From the NCBI GenBank assembly GCA_023474385.1, contig JAMCYB010000005.1, forward strand, positions 1-6,623: a DNA stretch of 6,623 nucleotides. Reading direction: 5' to 3'. The notes beneath the pieces were generated by a model. That model searched no databases. It saw nothing but the letters and a program-made list of their open reading frames with translations, and was not told the origin of the DNA. Shown one piece after another: positions 1 to 5,649 of this stretch. How positions within the stretch are numbered: position 1 is the first letter of the stretch; every line of letters begins with the position of its first letter. The DNA is from Candidatus Martarchaeota archaeon (GTDB taxonomy: Archaea > Micrarchaeota > Micrarchaeia > Micrarchaeales > Micrarchaeaceae). The position numbers and the translations under genes are program-made.

Positions 1-6
1 ATATTA

Positions 7-14
7 ATATTTAA
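7..14 (+). promoter_or_regulatory. Possible TATA box of the tRNA-Val gene
   Basis: An AT-rich ATATTTAA lies about 38 bases before the first tRNA base. Archaeal transcription normally starts about 24 bases past the TATA box, so this would give a 5' leader of about 15 bases for RNase P to remove. The whole left edge is AT-rich, so the exact box is uncertain. Confidence 0.35.
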
Positions 15-52
15 GAACAATGGATAAGTGCCAATTTTCAAACGCACATAAG

Positions 53-124
53 GGGCTCGTAGTCGAATGGTAAGACGTCTCCCTCACACGGAGAAGATCA
101 GGAGTTCGATTCTCCTCGGGCCCA
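53..124 (+). tRNA. tRNA-Val, anticodon CAC
   Basis: A full cloverleaf is visible. The 7-bp acceptor stem pairs 53-59 with 117-123 and has one U-G pair (57/119). T and A fill positions 8 and 9. The D arm has three clear pairs (62-64 with 74-76) and GG at 69-70. The anticodon stem is 78-82 with 90-94, and the loop 83-89 carries CAC at 85-87, which reads the valine codon GUG. The variable loop is 5 bases. The T stem is 100-104 with 112-116, and its loop TTCGATT is canonical. The discriminator is A124; A35, C36 and A73 agree with valine identity. CCA is not encoded (CTT follows), so it would be added by the CCA-adding enzyme. There is no intron. The gene ends 14 bases from the convergent tmk stop. 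Confidence 0.96.
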
Positions 125-138
125 CTTGCGTTTAGGGG

Positions 139-717
139 TTATATGTGCTCATTCACGGTATTGAGCATCTCGGCGCTTACCTTTTTTATCGGCTTGCTTG
201 AGTCTATCACGAAGCAGTTCTGCCTTCCCTGGACAAGCTCCAGATACGCATCCCTTGCCCTTTCTAGGAATTCCTGCTTCTCGAATACCGAGAGCTCTTT
301 CCCAGGAGCCTTGAGCCTATTGTATGCTTTATCCCCGTCTATATCAAGCACGAAGGTGATTGTGGGCTCTGGAATGCCGTAGCATATCCCTTCGAGGCGT
401 TTCCTGTCTATCCCTGATGCCATGCCGTATGCAAGCGTAGATAGGTAGTACCTGTCGGTTATAACGTGGTAGCCCTCATCGAGCTTCGGCACTATGGCTT
501 TTGATATGTGCTCCTCCCTGTCAGCCGCAAAAAGCATCTGCATTGCCATCGGCGAAAGGTCGTTCCTGTGCAGGAGCTCCCTTATCGATGCCCCTATTAT
601 GCCCGTGCTTGGCTCCTTTGTAAGAAAGACCTTGTTGTTCTTCCTTAAGGAATCGTAGAGGAGGCTTGCCTGAGTGCTCTTGCCAGAACCGTCTATGCCT
701 TCTATAGCTATTAGCAT
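139..717 (-). CDS. tmk: Thymidylate kinase (dTMP kinase)
   Basis: The product is a cytoplasmic enzyme that phosphorylates dTMP to dTDP with ATP, an essential step of dTTP synthesis. It has 192 residues, close to the family norm of about 200. The P-loop GIDGSGKST starts at residue 7. The EPSTG..G..IRELL segment (about 35-49) and the LFAADREEH segment (about 62-70) match dTMP-binding parts of the family. TDRYYLS at 87-93 is the DRY signature. The LID region (about 134-155) is lysine-rich, with R134 its only early arginine, so LID chemistry may differ from the textbook bacterial type. The ATG at 717 puts the P-loop near the N terminus, as is usual. No Shine-Dalgarno motif precedes it, only a pyrimidine-rich leader, and no clear TATA box is seen. 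Expression may depend on read-through past the hairpin/T-tract at 734-792. The stop lies 14 bases from the convergent tRNA-Val. Confidence 0.95.
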   Translation of the reverse strand: MLIAIEGIDGSGKSTQASLLYDSLRKNNKVFLTKEPSTGIIGASIRELLHRNDLSPMAMQMLFAADREEHISKAIVPKLDEGYHVITDRYYLSTLAYGMASGIDRKRLEGICYGIPEPTITFVLDIDGDKAYNRLKAPGKELSVFEKQEFLERARDAYLELVQGRQNCFVIDSSKPIKKVSAEMLNTVNEHI

Positions 718-733
718 AATAAGAAGAGGAAGG

Positions 734-792
734 AAAAAAAGAAAAGCCTAACGCAACGTGTGCGTCAGGACCTATATCGCGTTATAGGCTTT
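734..792 (-). terminator. Terminator-like hairpin and T-tract with alternative folds
   Basis: Read on the - strand, the element begins 5 bases after the stop of the 646-residue gene. The arm AAAGCCTA-TA-ACGC (792-779) pairs with GCGTTAGGCTTT (754-743): 12 pairs with a 2-base bulge. A T-rich run (745-734, one C interruption) follows at once, so it looks like an intrinsic terminator; archaeal termination mainly needs the T-tract. The same arms can pair otherwise: CCTATA (788-783) with TATAGG (776-771), and ACGCA (765-761) with TGCGT (755-751). Those two small hairpins are compatible with each other but exclude the long stem. The tmk start is 16 bases beyond the T-tract. It may be a simple terminator or an attenuator-like switch; only the base pairing is directly visible. 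Confidence 0.6.
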
Positions 793-797
793 GCCCG

Positions 798-2738
798 TCA
801 TTCCTTTGTCGGAGTCTTGATGTTATCTGTAGGCCCTGTAGCTTCTGCGGCCGAGCCCGCTTCTTTGCCCGGCGTTATGAGCAGGTCTGCGATGTTTGTT
901 GTCTTCGTAGGCATCTGCAAGGTCCTTCCTTTCAGCAGCCTATACATGTATTCTGCATGATTCTCGCTTATCTTCTGCAGTTCCTTCCTGAGTTTCTCGT
1001 ATTCAGGCTGCGTGTTCGCATCTGGGTATAGCGACTGGAGCATGCTGTTCAGCTGATTGAATACCGTTATTATTTCATTGTGCGTGGTGCGCTCCGATTG
1101 CTCCCACTCACTTATGCTTGTCGTATATGCTAGATCCACCCTATATATCATGTCTGCCAGCTCCTTCTTCTTTTCCACGTCGGTCTCCTTGTTGAACAAG
1201 TCAACGAGGTGCTTCGTCGCGTGGTTGAAATGGGTCTCCTCGTTCCTGTCCTCCTTTAAGACCTCTGCTTTTGCTAATATCACTGCCGTGTACAGTTGCA
1301 GCGCGTGTTCCATTGTAAGCTTATGGTCGTTTATCTCGCCTTCGTATTTCTTGTATTCAGCGTCGACTATCGCCTTCTGCTTGGTGTTTGCTGCCAGGTA
1401 GTGTTTGAGCTCGGCAATCCAGACGTTCATTTTAGGCTTTGAGTCCCAACCGTAGTATGTGCCCCCTGTAGCTGTGGTGGCATTATTGCTTGATTGTGCT
1501 TCTGGCTGCTTTTTGCCTCCTTTTGCAGCAGTGGTAGATTCGGCGCCTATCTCCTTCTTCATCTCGCGCACGCTTGGGGCAAAATTTAACAGGTATTCCT
1601 TCACCGCATTCAGGTTCGGCTCTAATTCCTTTGCAAGCTGGGAGGCATTCGCCTTCTTTCTCGCATTGACGTTTAGGTCGCCGAGCACTGAAATTGTCGA
1701 ATATGCCTTTCCTACGGCCCTCAGGATTTCGGGGTTTCGCGCCATGTCATCGATTAGCTCATTCACATTGCTTATGCGCTTCTCGGACATATCTGCCGAC
1801 GACTTCCTGCCTATGTGCGGCCCTACCCTGCCTTTGAACCTTTCCCAGTAGGTAATGGCAAGCTCCGCTTCCATCTTCTTGCCCTGTTTCCTCGCCAGAT
1901 TCGCGTCCTCTCCCATCGCTGCCAGGAACTTGCTGAAATCCTGTGACAATGCGAGCGCATCGTTGAAACGTTTGTTGTTCCTTATGAGATTCAGTGCTGC
2001 CTCCTCTGTTGTTATACCCTTAAGTTCGCCCTTCAGCTCTTTTGCCGCGGCATCGATGCCTTCCAGTATAAGGCCCCTTATTGCAGTGGTTGGATGGTTA
2101 GCTAATGAGGTTAACATCTTGCACTCTGAAAGCGCATTATCCGACTGTTTGCGTGTGCTCTTTATATCTTCGGCTTGCTCCAGGTGTATCTTTGCGTCTT
2201 CCTCTTCGGGCTTCATTGCCTCCAGCGCTTTCCTTGAAGAGCGAATGCTGGACGATAGGTCCGTGACTTTGTCTTGCGCTTTGTCAAGCTCTTTATCTAA
2301 CTCGGATATCTTTTTGTCCAAGGCCTTCTTTTCCTCTGCGGTTGTGCTGGCATCATTAGCCTGCTTTTTCTTGGCAACGGAATCCTCAAATATGTCCATG
2401 AGCTTGATTGTCGCAGCCTTGAACTCTTTAGTATTCTCGTTTATGGAACCGCGGAGCGCCTCTGCCTTATCTATTATCGCCTGATATTCGGGCTCTTTTG
2501 ATTGGGCCTCGGCCTCGTTTGCAAATCCGGCAGCCTTCAGCTTCTCTTCTATGCTCTTGCTGCACTCCTCAGCGTATGCCTTCTTGCTGTTGGACATTTT
2601 GTTTAGGCTCTCCTTTATTGCATTCGTCCCTACCATTGACGAAAATGATTTTATGAAATTGTTTATGTTTTCATTTAGCTCTTTCGATATCTCTCCCCCC
2701 TTTGTCTCTTCGGAACGGTTTTTGCCTGCAAATACCAT
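798..2738 (-). CDS. Unrecognised large coiled-coil protein, 646 residues
   Basis: I do not recognise a family. The protein is highly charged (rich in K, E, A and S) and has no signal peptide, membrane segment, P-loop or zinc motif, so it is probably cytoplasmic. An N-terminal helical part (about 15-125) leads into a clear coiled coil. Hydrophobic residues recur at a/d heptad positions L140, I144, L147, L151, A154, V158, L161, I165, L172 and M175, with only S168 polar, and P177 ends it. A mixed helical region (about 200-398) follows. A low-complexity linker (about 399-428, rich in A, T, G, S and N) precedes a second helical block (about 436-604) and a polar tail. There are four Trp (298, 431, 440, 545) and only two Cys (59, 206). 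The start is supported by GGTG at 2749-2746, 7 bases before the ATG, and a TATA box further up. It appears monocistronic. A scaffold or filament role would be inference only. Confidence 0.85.
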   Translation of the reverse strand: MVFAGKNRSEETKGGEISKELNENINNFIKSFSSMVGTNAIKESLNKMSNSKKAYAEECSKSIEEKLKAAGFANEAEAQSKEPEYQAIIDKAEALRGSINENTKEFKAATIKLMDIFEDSVAKKKQANDASTTAEEKKALDKKISELDKELDKAQDKVTDLSSSIRSSRKALEAMKPEEEDAKIHLEQAEDIKSTRKQSDNALSECKMLTSLANHPTTAIRGLILEGIDAAAKELKGELKGITTEEAALNLIRNNKRFNDALALSQDFSKFLAAMGEDANLARKQGKKMEAELAITYWERFKGRVGPHIGRKSSADMSEKRISNVNELIDDMARNPEILRAVGKAYSTISVLGDLNVNARKKANASQLAKELEPNLNAVKEYLLNFAPSVREMKKEIGAESTTAAKGGKKQPEAQSSNNATTATGGTYYGWDSKPKMNVWIAELKHYLAANTKQKAIVDAEYKKYEGEINDHKLTMEHALQLYTAVILAKAEVLKEDRNEETHFNHATKHLVDLFNKETDVEKKKELADMIYRVDLAYTTSISEWEQSERTTHNEIITVFNQLNSMLQSLYPDANTQPEYEKLRKELQKISENHAEYMYRLLKGRTLQMPTKTTNIADLLITPGKEAGSAAEATGPTDNIKTPTKE

Positions 2739-2745
2739 AGTTATA

Positions 2746-2749
2746 CACC
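2746..2749 (-). promoter_or_regulatory. Ribosome binding site of the 646-residue gene
   Basis: GGTG on the - strand matches the archaeal Shine-Dalgarno core GGTGA. It lies 7 bases before the ATG at 2738, which supports that start. An ATG at 2751-2753 just before it is out of frame. Confidence 0.65.
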
Positions 2750-2780
2750 ATTTGTATTCCTTTTATAGTAAATTTCATAA

Positions 2781-2788
2781 TATTTAAA
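2781..2788 (-). promoter_or_regulatory. TATA box of the 646-residue gene
   Basis: TTTAAATA on the - strand would place the transcription start near 2757. That gives a leader of about 19 bases that includes the GGTG ribosome binding site, a consistent arrangement. A second candidate, CTATAAAA near 2761-2768, would give a nearly leaderless transcript lacking that site. The TATA-like CATATAAA further upstream (about 2792-2799) is less well placed. Confidence 0.55.
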
Positions 2789-2810
2789 GGTTTATATGGC
2801 TGCATCAAAG

Positions 2811-2878
2811 GGTTTTTAAACCTACCGCCCATACGGGATAAATAGACGGCAAGCCCACTGATGCGCGCAGTGCGGTAT
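2811..2878. other. Gap after the glycosylase gene with two short inverted repeats
   Basis: This is the 3' half of the 140-base gap between the glycosylase stop and the 646-residue gene. It holds CACTG/CAGTG (2856-2860 with 2868-2872, 7-base loop) and GGTTT/AAACC (2812-2816 with 2818-2822, nearly no loop). Neither is followed by a clear T-tract on the - strand, so where the spt5 operon terminates is unclear. I found no convincing tRNA, box C/D RNA or small ORF here. Confidence 0.3.
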
Positions 2879-3568
2879 TCAGCGCGTTTTAGCCCCTCTG
2901 GCGTATACGCACATCTTGCCTAATGGGCAGGCTCTGCAGACGGGCTCCGACTTCCTGCAGTAGTTCTTGCCTATCTCGACGAACTGCGCGTGCATGTCGT
3001 TGTACAGCCTTTCAGAAGGTGGTATGCGCTCGTGGAACATTGCCTGCAAGGAGTCGTAATCCATGTCTTCCTGCATGCTGAATACCCTCGACAGTATGCG
3101 CTTAGTATATGCGTCTATGACGAATATGGGCTTGCCTGCTGCGTACAGTATTATCGAATCGGCGGTCTCCTTGCCTATGCCGCTTATGGAAAGCAGCTCT
3201 TCCCTCAATGCGCCTTTCTCCTGCAACAGGAACGCTTCGAGCGTTGAATGATTGCGCTTTATGTACAGGCATAGTGCCTTGAGCCTCTTCGATTTCTGCC
3301 TATAATAGCCGCTTGGCCTTATAAGCCTCTCGAGCTCTTCCGTTTTTATGGAACATATGCTGTTGAGAGACATCTTCCTTGCAGATTTCAGCGCGGCTAT
3401 GGCTTTGGCTACGTTGTTCCATGATGTCTGCTGCGTGAGCACCGCGCCCACTACGACCTCGAAGGGGCTATCCCCGGGCCACCAGTTGAGGAATCCGAAG
3501 CGCCCCTTAGAAAGGGAATAGAGGCGCATGAGCGCATTGGAGCTGGGCGCATTCTGAGGCGCGCTCAT
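2879..3568 (-). CDS. HhH-GPD DNA glycosylase with Fe-S cluster (endonuclease III-related)
   Basis: The product is probably a base-excision-repair glycosylase of 229 residues. The helix-hairpin-helix SISGIGKETA (about 127-136) and the FVIDAYTKR segment with the catalytic Asp (D152) define the HhH-GPD superfamily. Four cysteines in C-x6-C-x2-C-x5-C (204, 211, 214, 220) form the C-terminal [4Fe-4S] loop. The catalytic Lys of E. coli endonuclease III (K120, GVGRKTA) aligns with Glu134 here (GIGKETA), 18 residues before the Asp in both. This points to a monofunctional glycosylase, similar to MagIII-like proteins (COG2231), rather than an AP lyase. I chose the ATG at 3568, not an upstream in-frame ATG at 3649 that would lie deep inside rpl11: the 3568 ATG overlaps the rpl11 stop as ATGA and has GGAG 10 bases before it. 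The substrate, possibly alkylated purine, cannot be read from the sequence. Confidence 0.9.
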   Translation of the reverse strand: MSAPQNAPSSNALMRLYSLSKGRFGFLNWWPGDSPFEVVVGAVLTQQTSWNNVAKAIAALKSARKMSLNSICSIKTEELERLIRPSGYYRQKSKRLKALCLYIKRNHSTLEAFLLQEKGALREELLSISGIGKETADSIILYAAGKPIFVIDAYTKRILSRVFSMQEDMDYDSLQAMFHERIPPSERLYNDMHAQFVEIGKNYCRKSEPVCRACPLGKMCVYARGAKTR

Positions 3569-4032
3569 ACCTTTATCTCTCCTGAATCTATCTTGGCTAT
3601 TATGCGCTTCGGGTTTTCGCCCTCGCACGTAACGCCCATGCTCTTGCATGTCCCTAGCACCTGCTTCACCTTGTCGGCGAGGCTGTTGCCGTATATGGAG
3701 GCATCCTTTGCAGAAGCTATCTTCTTGGCCTGCTCCAGGCTTATGTTGCCCACTACCTCATCCTTCGCCTTGGCGCCGGTCTGTATTCCAAGCTCCTTCA
3801 GTATCAGCGCGCTGGTTGATGGCGAGCCAACTTCAACCCTATAGCTCTTCGTCGCGGTATCGACGTAAACCTTGACCGGCACCTTTATGCCTGAGAATCC
3901 CTTTGTCTTCTCGTTTATCTCGCTTATGATCTGGTTTATGTTGACTCCGAGGGGCCCGAGTGCCGGACCCAGAGGCGGCCCTCCGCTCGCCTTGCCGCCT
4001 TCTACTAAGCCTTCTATTACAGTCTCTCCCAT
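3565..4032 (-). CDS. rpl11: 50S ribosomal protein uL11
   Basis: uL11 binds the GTPase-associated region of 23S rRNA at the base of the ribosomal stalk. At 155 residues it has the length usual for Archaea. The N-terminal domain has the proline/glycine-rich segment GGPPLGPALGPLGVNINQ (about 17-34), and KTKGFSGIKVPVKVYV follows (about 42-57). The C-terminal rRNA-binding domain (about 75-150) contains ALILKELGI and ends with GTCKSMGVTCEGENP, matching archaeal uL11 GTCxSMGVT. The ATG at 4032 is 15 bases after the spt5 stop and has GTGAT just upstream, close spacing for a Shine-Dalgarno site. The stop overlaps the glycosylase start by 4 bases. In many archaea L1, L10 and L12 follow L11; here a DNA repair gene follows instead. 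Confidence 0.97.
   Translation of the reverse strand: MGETVIEGLVEGGKASGGPPLGPALGPLGVNINQIISEINEKTKGFSGIKVPVKVYVDTATKSYRVEVGSPSTSALILKELGIQTGAKAKDEVVGNISLEQAKKIASAKDASIYGNSLADKVKQVLGTCKSMGVTCEGENPKRIIAKIDSGEIKV
3579..3582 (-). promoter_or_regulatory. Ribosome binding site of the glycosylase gene, inside rpl11
   Basis: GGAG on the - strand lies within the last codons of rpl11, 10 bases before the ATG at 3568. It decides this start over the upstream ATG at 3649 and fits translational coupling through the ATGA overlap. Confidence 0.65.
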
Positions 4033-4047
4033 GTTATCACTGATTAA

Positions 4048-4509
4048 TTAAGCGTTACTCTCGTTCTTTGCCCTCTGGACGACCTTGGCGGTATTCAACT
4101 TCGTTGTTATAGGTATGGGCACCACAACATCCATGAGCTCGACGGTCATCTCTGCCTTTATCGGATCCACCTTGAGCACCCTGGCCTTGTAGCCCTTGAA
4201 CGGGCCCGTAGAGAATTCTACTATGTCGCCCTTCGCCGCTTCCTGCTCCTGTGTCTTGTTCGCCAGAAGCTTGTCTATATCTTCCTTCAATAGGGGCTTT
4301 GGAAGCACGCCGTGTATGTTGTGCTCCTTTGTTATGAAGCTCTTCACTGCCATCTCGTCCTCGGCTTCCAGTATTATGTATCCGCGCATGCCTCCAATCA
4401 CAAGTATCGCGTATATGCTTGAGCCCTCCCCTTTCGAGAGCTTGTTCTGCAGCATGTTCGCTGCTATCCTCTCCTGCCCTGAGGTCACTTTTACGGCGAA
4501 GTACATCAT
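4048..4509 (-). CDS. spt5: Transcription elongation factor Spt5 (archaeal NusG)
   Basis: Spt5, with Spt4, binds the clamp of archaeal RNA polymerase and promotes processive elongation; the KOW domain can contact the ribosome. From the ATG at 4509 it has 153 residues, the normal archaeal size. The NGN domain covers about 1-80, starting MMYFAVKVTSGQE and continuing through GYIILEAEDE and a loop with HNIHGVLPKPL. The KOW domain runs from about 93 (KGDIVEFSTGPFKGYKARV) to about 127. Three in-frame ATGs exist: 4524, 4509 and 4506. I prefer 4509 because NGN domains usually begin just before the YFAVK strand and because CTATAAAC at 4538-4531 predicts transcription near 4507. Use of 4524 would add five residues and require the more distant TATA box. 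It is the first gene of the spt5-rpl11-glycosylase unit; secE, a frequent neighbour, is not upstream. Confidence 0.95.
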   Translation of the reverse strand: MMYFAVKVTSGQERIAANMLQNKLSKGEGSSIYAILVIGGMRGYIILEAEDEMAVKSFITKEHNIHGVLPKPLLKEDIDKLLANKTQEQEAAKGDIVEFSTGPFKGYKARVLKVDPIKAEMTVELMDVVVPIPITTKLNTAKVVQRAKNESNA

Positions 4510-4530
4510 TACCACTTGAAACAATACACA

Positions 4531-4538
4531 GTTTATAG
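4531..4538 (-). promoter_or_regulatory. Candidate TATA box of the spt5-rpl11-glycosylase operon
   Basis: CTATAAAC on the - strand lies 22-29 bases upstream of the ATG at 4509. It would direct initiation at or very near that codon, giving a leaderless or nearly leaderless message. The alternative box TATATAAA (4563-4556) would give a leader of about 25 bases to 4509. Confidence 0.45.
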
Positions 4539-4555
4539 CTTAATATTCTTAATCC

Positions 4556-4563
4556 TTTATATA
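4556..4563 (+). promoter_or_regulatory. TATA box of trm5
   Basis: TTTATATA on the + strand is an exact consensus archaeal box A. It predicts a start near 4587 and a leader of about 20 bases before the ATG at 4608. It lies within 50 bases of the divergent spt5 start and reads as TATATAAA on the other strand, so it might serve both directions. Confidence 0.6.
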
Positions 4564-4591
4564 TTACCTTATTGGAATAGCGCCTGTCAAT

Positions 4592-4605
4592 ACGCGCAAA
4601 CGCGT
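4592..4605 (+). other. Short GC-rich hairpin next to the trm5 start
   Basis: ACGCG (4592-4596) and CGCGT (4601-4605) are perfect inverted repeats around a 4-base CAAA loop. The hairpin ends two bases before the ATG at 4608, and its last T is the first base of an in-frame TTG at 4605. It occupies the position where a Shine-Dalgarno motif would be; none is visible. It could restrict initiation in the mRNA, or be an operator at DNA level. Confidence 0.4.
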
Positions 4606-4607
4606 TG

Positions 4608-5645
4608 ATGCCCATGTTGCATGCAAAAATAAGCAAAGAGCTGGCCGAGAAAGCCAAGAGCATACTGCTCCGGACCGGCAGCCTTGACCATGCAAGAAAA
4701 ATACAGCATAGGCGCAGCTATATCTATTTTCCAGTAGTTATTGATGGGGAAAATACTAAAAAGCTTCTTATTGACGCGGGATGCGAGCTCGTAGACATCA
4801 AGGACGTGAAGAATACGCATGCAGACATGTCTACCTCGCTCAGAGAGGAGCTGGGCACGGATAGGACTGGCGTGAGGTACGACATACTGGGCAGCACGAT
4901 CATCCTCAACGCCCCGGACGATATGGATATGAAGAGGATTAAGGAGATTGCAAAGGCACTGCGCAATGCCAATCCGCACATTAAGACCGTGCTTGCAAGG
5001 GAGGGCGCGGTAAGCGGCGAGTACAGGACGCGCGCCTACAGGTATGTCGCTGGAAGGAAAAGCTTCCAGGTACTGTACAGGGAAAACGGCTGCGTGTTCT
5101 CCTTCGACATGCGCAAGACTTTCTTCTCAAGCAGGCTGTCCTTCGAGAGGAACAGGATTGCTGGCACGGTCAGGGACGGCGAGAAAGTCGTTGTGATGTT
5201 CGCGGGCATAGGCCCTTTTGCAATAGAGATAGCGAAGCGCAGGCCGCATTCCGAGGTCATAGCGATAGAGCTCAACCCCTATGCGTACAGGCAGATGCTG
5301 AAGAACATAGCCCTCAACAAGGCCATCAATGTTAAAGCCGTTCTCGGAGACGTGAGGGAAGTCTGCAGTTCCTATGAGGGGTTCGCCGACAGGATTGTCA
5401 TGCCGCTGCCCAAGATAAGCGTATCCTTCCTTGACCAGGCGCTGCAGGTAGCCAAGGATAGGGGCATAGTGCACATATACTCTTTCGTTGAAAGGGAGAA
5501 AGGCCTTGAAGAACTGATAGATTCCATAAAGAAGCACGGAAAAGACAATTCCTATAGTATAGAGGTGCTTTCCTCGAGGGAGGTCAGGCCGTATTCGGCA
5601 CAGGAGATAGAGGTAGCTTTAGACTACCGAATATTGCTGCATTAG
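4608..5645 (+). CDS. trm5: tRNA (guanine37-N1)-methyltransferase, Trm5 family
   Basis: Trm5 transfers methyl from S-adenosylmethionine to N1 of G37, next to the anticodon, which prevents +1 frameshifting. From the ATG at 4608 there are 345 residues, normal for archaeal Trm5. The N-terminal D1-like domain spans about 1-70. The middle domain carries YRENG (about 157-161) and FSSRLSFERNR (about 173-183), whose Glu matches the proposed general base in M. jannaschii Trm5. The class I methyltransferase core has MFAGIGPFAIEIA (about 197-209) for SAM binding, AIELNP (about 219-224), NIALNK and LGDV. The substrate-pocket motif reads DRIVMPLPK (about 261-269), with Pro where N-L-P is typical. In-frame TTG at 4605 and ATG at 4614 are alternative starts; I prefer 4608. 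The gene is divergent from spt5 and ends 4 bases from the htpX stop. It could be a related wyosine-pathway enzyme (Taw2/Trm5a), but the motif layout favours Trm5. Confidence 0.93.
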   Translation: MPMLHAKISKELAEKAKSILLRTGSLDHARKIQHRRSYIYFPVVIDGENTKKLLIDAGCELVDIKDVKNTHADMSTSLREELGTDRTGVRYDILGSTIILNAPDDMDMKRIKEIAKALRNANPHIKTVLAREGAVSGEYRTRAYRYVAGRKSFQVLYRENGCVFSFDMRKTFFSSRLSFERNRIAGTVRDGEKVVVMFAGIGPFAIEIAKRRPHSEVIAIELNPYAYRQMLKNIALNKAINVKAVLGDVREVCSSYEGFADRIVMPLPKISVSFLDQALQVAKDRGIVHIYSFVEREKGLEELIDSIKKHGKDNSYSIEVLSSREVRPYSAQEIEVALDYRILLH

Positions 5646-5649
5646 GCTG

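Noticed and set aside
143..382. + strand frame opposite the tmk 3' half
   Set aside because: It is antisense to a well-supported thymidylate kinase and has no motif or ribosome binding site.
1855..2484. Long + strand open frame (209 codons) opposite the 646-residue gene
   Set aside because: The product is Ser/Ala/Leu/Phe-rich with no motif, as expected from reading a Lys/Glu/Ala-rich coiled-coil gene backwards; it has no promoter or ribosome binding site. The same applies to + strand frames at 1057-1401, 1459-1851 and 2551-2787.
2739..2878. Possible small RNA (tRNA-like or box C/D) in the 140-base gap
   Set aside because: A CTGATG string on the + strand and two short inverted repeats are present, but no paired C and D boxes, no kink-turn arrangement and no cloverleaf could be built.
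3569..3649. Upstream extension of the glycosylase (27 extra codons, start at 3649)
   Set aside because: It would overlap 85 bases of rpl11, the extra residues match no part of HhH-GPD proteins, and the ATG at 3568 has both a ribosome binding site and the ATGA coupling.
4055..4663. - strand frame of 202 codons overlapping spt5 and the trm5 promoter
   Set aside because: It is out of frame with the clear NGN-KOW protein, and its Gly/Arg/His-rich product is typical of a shadow frame; it also spans the divergent promoter.
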